This document shows positions 57,543 to 64,000 of a stretch of 64,000 bases of DNA, piece after piece. Every line of letters starts with the position of its first letter. Position 1 is the stretch's first letter. The position numbers were made by a program, and so were the translations under genes. A model generated the notes under the pieces. It searched no databases. It saw only the letters and a list, made by a program, of their open reading frames with translations, and had not been told where the DNA came from. The DNA is from Siphonodentalium dalli (taxonomy: Eukaryota > Mollusca > Scaphopoda > Gadilida > Siphonodentaliidae), in assembly GCA_032622095.1 (NCBI GenBank), contig CP136062.1:50855349-50919348 (forward strand). The letters are read 5' to 3'.

Positions 57543-57821
57543 CTGTATAAGTAAAAAAATATTACAAAATAATAAGTAAATAAATATATAATCATTTGTT
57601 GATTTCGATTATTCCAGTCTTATTGATGTGTGAGGCACATGTATTCAATGAATTCACAGACATTGAATACATATTGTTGTAATTCATACGTTTAATATAG
57701 GATTCGTATTTGCTATTGCTTGATGGCTTATATTGGCATATGCACCAAGCACCTATTGGGGGTCTATAATCATTTTATTGATTTTGTATTATTCCAGTCT
57801 TATTGGTGTGTGAGGTACATG

Positions 57822-58035
57822 TACAGTAATGCTCTAATTAATCGACTTTTTAACCACAGCAGAATTATGGGTAACTTTTCAGGATTTAGTCGGAAATATG
57901 GCCTGTTGCCATTCATTGGAAAGCTCTTGCCGAGAGCTTTCGATGAATGGCAACAAGTCATATTTCCGACTAAATCCTGAAAAGTTACCCATAATTCTGC
58001 TGTGGTTAAGAAGTCGATTACTTAGAGCATTACAT
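57822..58035. mobile_element. Family A palindromic MITE
   Basis: TACAGTAATGCTCTAATTAA ... agcattacatg. A complete palindrome about 280 bp upstream of the e1 acceptor. Confidence 0.9.
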
Positions 58036-58397
58036 GTATTCATCAGAATTCACAGACATTGAATACATATTGTTGTAATTCACACGTTTAATAGACCAGA
58101 ACTCATCTGGATTTGTATTTGTCATTGCTTAATGGCTTATATTGGCATAATGCACCAAGCACTTAATGATCAACTACTAACATTGTTATTTGGAAACCAC
58201 CCAGATGGACACTAAGCATCGTGAACAAATAATGGTTATTTATTTATTCGGGGAATATCCCCCACCTTCGAGAAATGTTATAAAAATAACTGCCTATCAT
58301 CAAGTATCCAGTTATCAGATGTCAAAGGGTTAAAGATCGTCTATCTCTTCCTATAACAGTTTTATATACTGTAGTTATCTAAGTATAAAATAATAAA

Positions 58398-58536
58398 TAC
58401 AGTAATGCCCTAATTAATCGACTGCTTAACCACAGCAGAATTATGGATAACTTTTCAGGATTTAGTCGGGGAGAGCTTTCTGATGAATGGCAACAAGCCA
58501 TATTTTAAGCAGTCGATTAATTAGGGCACTACTGTA
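58398..58536. mobile_element. Family A MITE, internally deleted
   Basis: TACAGTAATGCCCTAATTAA ... gggcactactgta, with most of both arms near the centre missing. Confidence 0.85.
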
Positions 58537-59183
58537 TGAATCAAAGACCCCTGTCCAGAAATGCTTCTATGAATTAATATTGATTTTATTTTGAATCACC
58601 CCCCCCCCCCCCCCCCCCCCACCACACCCACCTCAGAATAAAAGAAAAAAAATTGCCCGATACACGAAACAGGTTATCTTATATTCCCTTAGTGGAAGTC
58701 CGCACTTATTGGGATTCATATTAGCTTGGGCATTGATTGGCGGCATATATTGGCATAATGCACCTATATGTACATGTATTACCGGCTGTTTAATGATCAA
58801 TAGTAACAATGTTATTCGGAAACCACCCAGATGGACACTCAGCATCGTGAACAAATGATGGCTATTTATTTATTCTGGGAATATCCCCCACCTCTCAGAA
58901 ATGTTATTCGGGATTGAAGTACATTATTGCTTTGCAGGCACTGAGTAAATATTTACAGAGTGTGCAACTGAAATGTCTCATGAGAATAGTGATGGGTCTA
59001 TTTAAGAAGATAATATATGGCCCATTGTTCACTGAGTTAATATTTAAGGGAGGATAAATAACAGTCTTCAGTTGATATTTATGATTTCATGCAATAAGTA
59101 TGCACGGTGGTACTTGTCAATTTATGACCAGTACCTCATATAAATTAGCCCATTAAAGGGAGACTGTACCTAAATCCAGTCAT

Positions 59184-59587
59184 TTAACCCTTTACCCAAC
59201 AGAAGGGCCCTGTGCCAATGCATTCTCTTATATATGCGAGTCGACCATAGGTCGCCTCGCATATATAAGAGAATGCATTGGCTTAACACATTAAAAATTA
59301 TAAAATTGTTAAACAATGTAAGAAAAAAATGATAAAAAGTGTTAAAAAAAGATTTTGTTTAGGCCAATGCATTCTCTTATATATGCGAGGCGACCTATGG
59401 TCGACTCGCATATATAAGATAATGCATTGGCAGAGGGCATAACTGTAACTATCACTATGTGGTGGTCAAGGAGCCGGTTCCAATGATATCCATATTTGTA
59501 TGGTTCTATTGAGACAGACCGAAGATATTTTAGGCTGTTGAAGCTTTATTTGGCCGGTTTTGGCCGGTTTGTTGGGTAAAGGGTTAA
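59184..59587. mobile_element. Family B TTAA MITE
   Basis: TTAA...TTAA with CCCTTTACCCAACA ends and the two X-core hairpins. Same orientation as the copy at 44930. Confidence 0.88.
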
Positions 59588-59795
59588 GGGGGCATCTCCT
59601 GCTATACTCAACATATTGTATCCAATAAAAGAATCAATATGAGTCAAAAAATGACAGTTAAATAAACTCACGTACACAAAGTACCATGTATTACAACCTG
59701 ATAATTATAACGAAAATGAATAAATGGCTCGAGCCATAAACTCATTTTCATTATAATTACATGTACCATGTTGTTTACATAGCTCATACCGCTAT

Positions 59796-60125
59796 TCTCA
59801 AAGTAATTGACCAGAAAAACGGGGTGATACCCCGGTCATGACCGCGGTGATACCGGTAATAAACGGTAGCGGTATCGAGACGGTCATGGCGGTGGAGTTA
59901 CGGTATTGGGCGATAATGATACCGCGGTCTTTTAGCGGGCACCGCATTAATTTTGTTGAATACCGCAGTGATTTTCATGGAACTCTTTGAGGGGAGGTAT
60001 TTACTCACACATACTTGTTCGCGTTAACAAGCGGTATCAGTACCGCGGTATTGGAGGATACCGCGGTATAGTACCGCCATATTAACGGAATGACACCACG
60101 TTATTGGTGGTCAATTACTTTAAGT
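59796..60125. mobile_element. Family O element rich in CCGCGGTA
   Basis: Ends ctcaaagtaattgacca / tggtcaattactttaa. The interior repeats ACCGCGGT/ATACCGCGG-type words about ten times, and is far more GC-rich than its surroundings. Confidence 0.75.
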
Positions 60126-60177
60126 ATAGCGGTAGAGCACATAAGTGTATTTATACAAATATGTGTGGAAGTAAGAT

Positions 60178-60693
60178 AGATCATGACATGAATCTCTACT
60201 CGGGCTAACGCCAGTAGAGATCATATTCCACTAGTATACAATCTTGGAACTTTTTGAAGTTTTGACGGGGGGACTTTATAAAATTAAAAAAATAATGCCT
60301 GGAATATATTTCTTGGTTATTATCTGTTCCTTAATAATGTACTTCACTGTAGGTGAAGGTCCCAACTCGAAATTGCATGCTTCTGTGACTTTTGTGAGCC
60401 GATATCGCAAAAAAACGTTGAATTAATTGCCCAGGAAAAAATTCCATAATTGTTAGCGATACAAAGCAAAATCGAACACAAATTAACTTAAATCGTGAAA
60501 TTTCAAGTTGGGACCTTCACATACAGTGAAGTACATTATTAAGGAACAGATAATAACTAAGAAATATATTCCCCGCATAATTTTTTTCGACTTCATAAGG
60601 TTAAAAAAAACTTCAAAAACTTCCAAGGTTTTGTACTGGTGGAATATGATCTCAACGGCATGGCAGATTCATGGCATGATCTAGTAGTAAGAT
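60178..60693. mobile_element. Family N palindromic element
   Basis: gatcatgacatgaatctcta ... gattcatggcatgatcta. Second copy of the family at 21558. Confidence 0.85.
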
Positions 60694-60794
60694 TGAACAG
60701 ACATGTTTTCATGATTCAAACTTCCAATTAATTACTGTAACTTGTAATTATATTCAAACATATCATGTATTACACCTGCAAATTACTTAATGAG

Positions 60795-61960
60795 AGGGCC
60801 GATCGTGATCGGCAGATCTTTAGCCCATACCTTGGCGATAGTGATCAGCTATTTTCAGTTCGGCGGCGAAAATCCATAAGCCATAACTCCGTTTAAAAAA
60901 AAATGAATCAAACCCAAATTCGAACTCTATCTGTAGTTTGGGCTGAGAAACTCACATACTAAATTTACATACATCTCAATAAAATGAGATATATCAGATG
61001 AAAGGTATTTCTACTAAGTATTAGGAATGTTGAGAAGGGTTCATTTTAACTACAAAAATCCATACAAGTGAAAGGGATATAATAGGAGAATGATTACATG
61101 AAAAATATACAAAAGCATAAAATTGATGACCAGGGTTAACAATTTTAACTCTATAAAATTAGGTGACTGTACCAGGTATGTCACTTGAACACTGCATTGA
61201 TAGGCTAAACCAGAGAGCTATGTGTGAGTTGATAAACCCTGGGCCAACACTGTCCACATACTATGGAAATGCAATAAACAACAGATAGCTATTAAAGTCA
61301 TTTTATATGTGCAGCAGTGAGTATAAGATATCATTATAGGACTGTGTAACTTTATAAAAATAGTGCTTCTAAATGCGGTTCTCTCTGTCTGCTCAAATTC
61401 TGAGTTCTGTTCAATTCTTAGTTAAAAAGGGGCTATAACTCTGGTATAAAAACAGGATCTAACCCATATTCAAACTCGATCTGTATTTTGAGTTGAGATA
61501 CTCACATACCAAATTTGGTTCCTATCAGATGAAAACTGGTTGATTTATCGAAGCATGCATGAATTCTATGTCAAAGGGCCATAACTCCATTAAAATAATC
61601 TGATCAAACCCATATTCGAACTGGAACTGTATTTTAGGTGGAGAAACTCACATACCAAATTTGGTTCTCATCAGATAAATTTTGTTTAGTTATCGTAGCA
61701 TCCGTAAATTCTAAGTCGAAAAAGGGCCATAACTCCGTAAAAAAAAAACTTGGATCAAACCCATTTCGAACTCGATCTGTATTTTGGTCTGAGAAACTCA
61801 AATACAAAATTTGGTTCTGATCAGTTAGAAAATGTTCGAGTTATCGCACCATGCGTAAAGTGACTACGGACAGACAGATAGACGGACGGACGAACGACGA
61901 GTGGTCAATCCAGACGTCGACACTATGTGTACCATACTATGGTATGGGTACACATAAAAA
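60795..61960. repeat. Family H-like repeat, long copy
   Basis: gggccgatcgtgatcggcag at the left, three or four aactctgtattttgggctgag-type units, then agacggacggacgaacgacg and the hairpin taccatactatggtatgggt. Confidence 0.75.
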
Positions 61961-62139
61961 TTGTGGCAATGATTGGGTGAATTTCCATGAAAAAAAAACA
62001 CATGGAATATATCAAATAACTTTATGGATATCTGTTTGAGGAATAATGGCCACTGCAACTAAAATCGACCACACGTCCGAGTCCGCCGATGAGGATGTGG
62101 CATGAGCCCCAGAAATAAAAATTAAATTAAATACCACAA

Positions 62140-62500
62140 ATACATGTTTTTTTTGGCATGGTCTACAGGTCGTACCATTGGTCGGATCATCATGAAATTT
62201 GTCATGGCTGTTGACATTGACATGTAGATGGGAACTAGTCATTTTGGGGTCATTCGGAAAAAAAGAATGGCCGCCAGTGGCCTTCTTGGATTTCATAATT
62301 CAATCCATTAGCATGGGCTACAGGTTGTACTGTTCGTCTGATCATCATGAAATTTGTGTTGGATATTAATATTGACATGTAGATGAGAATGAGGTATTTT
62401 GGGGTCATTCGGCAATAAAACATGGCCAATGACATCCATCTTGGATTTTACTCTTTGTATGACTAAATCCTTTGGCACGGGCTACAAGTCGTATTTTTTG
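62140..62500 (-). repeat. Family G units, reverse orientation
   Basis: About two units read in complement (ggatcatcatgaaatttgtc, gacatgtagatgggaactag, cttggattttactctttg). Confidence 0.8.
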
Positions 62501-62867
62501 GACTGAGAAATGGGAAATTAACTTTGCATGGTCTAAACACTTGGTATATATGCAGACCTCTTGGGCTCAATATGCTCATAAATTACAAATTGTCCCAGTT
62601 GACAGGTAGAATTATTTTCTACTTTTGACCTCAGACTTTTGTGTGTACACATGAACACATCATATCCTGCCTGCCTCAAAGTGTGGAATGGAAAAATCAA
62701 ATGATTTCATTCTACATCAATAATTTTTTAACATTGAAGATGTATTCAGGGGTGCATACAGGTACCTCCAGTTAAAAAAAACTAATGGATCTATTTTAAC
62801 ATCAATTCATGCTTTCTTTTTTTGAAGAAATTTTGAAAACATATATGACAATAATGAATATAGACTT

Positions 62868-63038
62868 ACAGTAATGCCCTAAATAATTGACTCCTAAACC
62901 ACAGCAGAATTATGGGTAATTTTTCAGGATTTAGTCGGAAATATGACTTGTTGCCATTCATCGGAAAGCTCTCACTGAAAAATTACCCATAATTCTGCTG
63001 TGGTTAAAGGGTTGATTATTTAGGGCATTATTACTGTA
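62868..63038. mobile_element. Family A MITE, right arm shortened
   Basis: TACAGTAATGCCCTAAATAA ... gggcattattactgta. The right arm jumps from the centre (agctctcactg) to aaaaattacccataatt. Confidence 0.85.
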
Positions 63039-63254
63039 TTTAGGGTTGCATAATTGCATACCTCCAGTTACAAAAACATAATAAATCTATTTTAGCATCA
63101 TTTCACGCTTTCTTCTTGTGAAGAAATTTTGAAAACAAATATGACAATAATGAATATATGGTATGCGTAATACCAGAGCATATAATTTTTGTTATTGAAA
63201 ATTAACAAATATCAAAACGATATGAAATATGCATAAACAATTTGATATAAAACA

Positions 63255-63920
63255 AAATAAAAGGTCGGCCGACCACAGTGTCACCCGACAATGTGGCAAG
63301 TCGATGCCGCTTTGTTAAAGAAATTAAAAAAAATGTTGAAATGTTCCAAGTCGAAAGGGTTAATAATTCCGTTGCACATCTGCAATATGTGGGTAACAAT
63401 ACTCTGAAGATTCAAATATCTACGATCAAAACTGTAGGAGGAGTTGATTACACCATGAAGGTACCCTCATACAGAAAAGTATATAAAAAAAAATTTCAAA
63501 GTCGAAAGGCCCATAACTCTGGGAAAAATCATTGGATCAAACTCAAATTCGAACTTGACCTGTATTTTGATATGAACGACCCACCAAAAAAACAGAATTT
63601 TCAATTAAACAATCCAAACTTGAGTTATCATCCAGAACTCTAGGAAAAATCATCGGATCAAATTCAAATTCGAACTCAACCTGTATCTTGATATGACTAA
63701 TCTACAAAAAAACGGTATTTGCAATTAAAGGATCCAAACTTGAGATATCATCCGGAAACCGAAAAAGTGAGAAATTTTCTAAGTAAAAAAAAAGGGAAAT
63801 AACTCCAGAATTGCAGATCACCTGTGTGCTTGGTTGAGACACCTACATACCAAGTTTCAATCAAATCGGATGATCATTACTGGAGTTATAACTCCGGACG
63901 GATGGACGGACAGACACAGT
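63255..63920 (+). repeat. Dispersed repeat S, second copy
   Basis: ggtcggccgaccacagtgtc ... ggatggacggacagacac. Largely colinear with 4780-5560. An uninterrupted frame of 121 codons here is repeat-derived. Confidence 0.8.
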
Positions 63921-63934
63921 GCTACCAACAATTG

Positions 63935-64000
63935 GGTAGATATGTGGCTATGAGTTATGTGGCCAAAATAATTATGTGCCTCTAATTTTTATGTGGCTTC
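63935..64000. mobile_element. Family M element, cut by window edge
   Basis: gggtagatatgtggctatga ... atgtgcctctaatttttatg matches 16362-16427. Confidence 0.75.

Larger units (their letters stand above)
57543..64000 (-). other. Intron upstream of e1; no attractin exon seen
   Basis: Filled by family A, B, G, N, O, H, M and S repeats. I found no EGF or CUB exon. Stretches 58040-58390, 58640-59180 and 62510-62865 hold nothing I recognise. Confidence 0.6.

Noticed and set aside
1-57542. MEGF8 instead of attractin
   Set aside because: MEGF8 has two Kelch blocks and more EGF modules; GGNTHNDTS, FPYGxCMEW and CGWCNxPxNTG in this order fit attractin.

Overview
The window is animal (metazoan) nuclear DNA. 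It is AT-rich and dominated by repeats and introns, and holds two protein-coding genes. The dispersed repeats ending in (ACGG)n-type runs, the many palindromic MITEs and the abundance of TTAA-target elements suggest a lophotrochozoan, most likely a mollusc. That placement is inference, because no sequence search could be run.

Host gene. The whole minus strand from about 57.5 kb down to base 1 is the 3' part of one attractin gene (ATRN/ATRNL1 type). I recognise 20 exons of 56-238 bp, about 2.6 kb of coding sequence in 57.5 kb. In transcription order they encode an EGF-like pair, six Kelch repeats, a run of PSI-type cysteine modules, laminin-type EGF modules and the start of the membrane-proximal region. 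The gene continues below base 1. Its 5' end (signal peptide, first EGF, CUB) lies above 57.5 kb and probably outside the window. Splice phases agree at every junction except the one between the exons at 25046-25187 and 22382-22529, where an exon of 3n+2 bp must be missing from my model.

Nested transposon. In the 8.5-kb intron between Kelch exons 6 and 7, on the opposite strand, lies an apparently intact DNA transposon of about 7.6 kb (about 37321-44893). It has imperfect terminal inverted repeats of about 115 bp and a likely TAA target duplication. Its one gene has two exons (38714-42113 and 42611-43887) and encodes 1,558 aa. The protein has two CxxC...HxxC fingers, a large central region, and a C-terminal FEN1/XPG-like nuclease domain with all the active-site acids. 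The architecture fits the Academ superfamily.

Repeats. The rest is nested mobile DNA: about a dozen copies of a TA-flanked palindromic mariner-like MITE (family A); several families in TTAA sites with CCCTTT-type ends (B, C, D, K and a 1.77-kb piggyBac-like element); further TTAA families (I, Q); families whose terminal repeats are themselves hairpins (F and the shared core X); satellite-like tandem arrays (G); (ACGG)n-tailed repeats (H, S); and a split tRNA-derived SINE.

Most unusual observations: two minisatellites built from an exon end plus its 5' splice site, which multiply splice-donor copies; a third array abutting a 3' splice site; and short copies of exon or repeat sequence pasted into MITE hairpins, including 47 bp of attractin exon 4.
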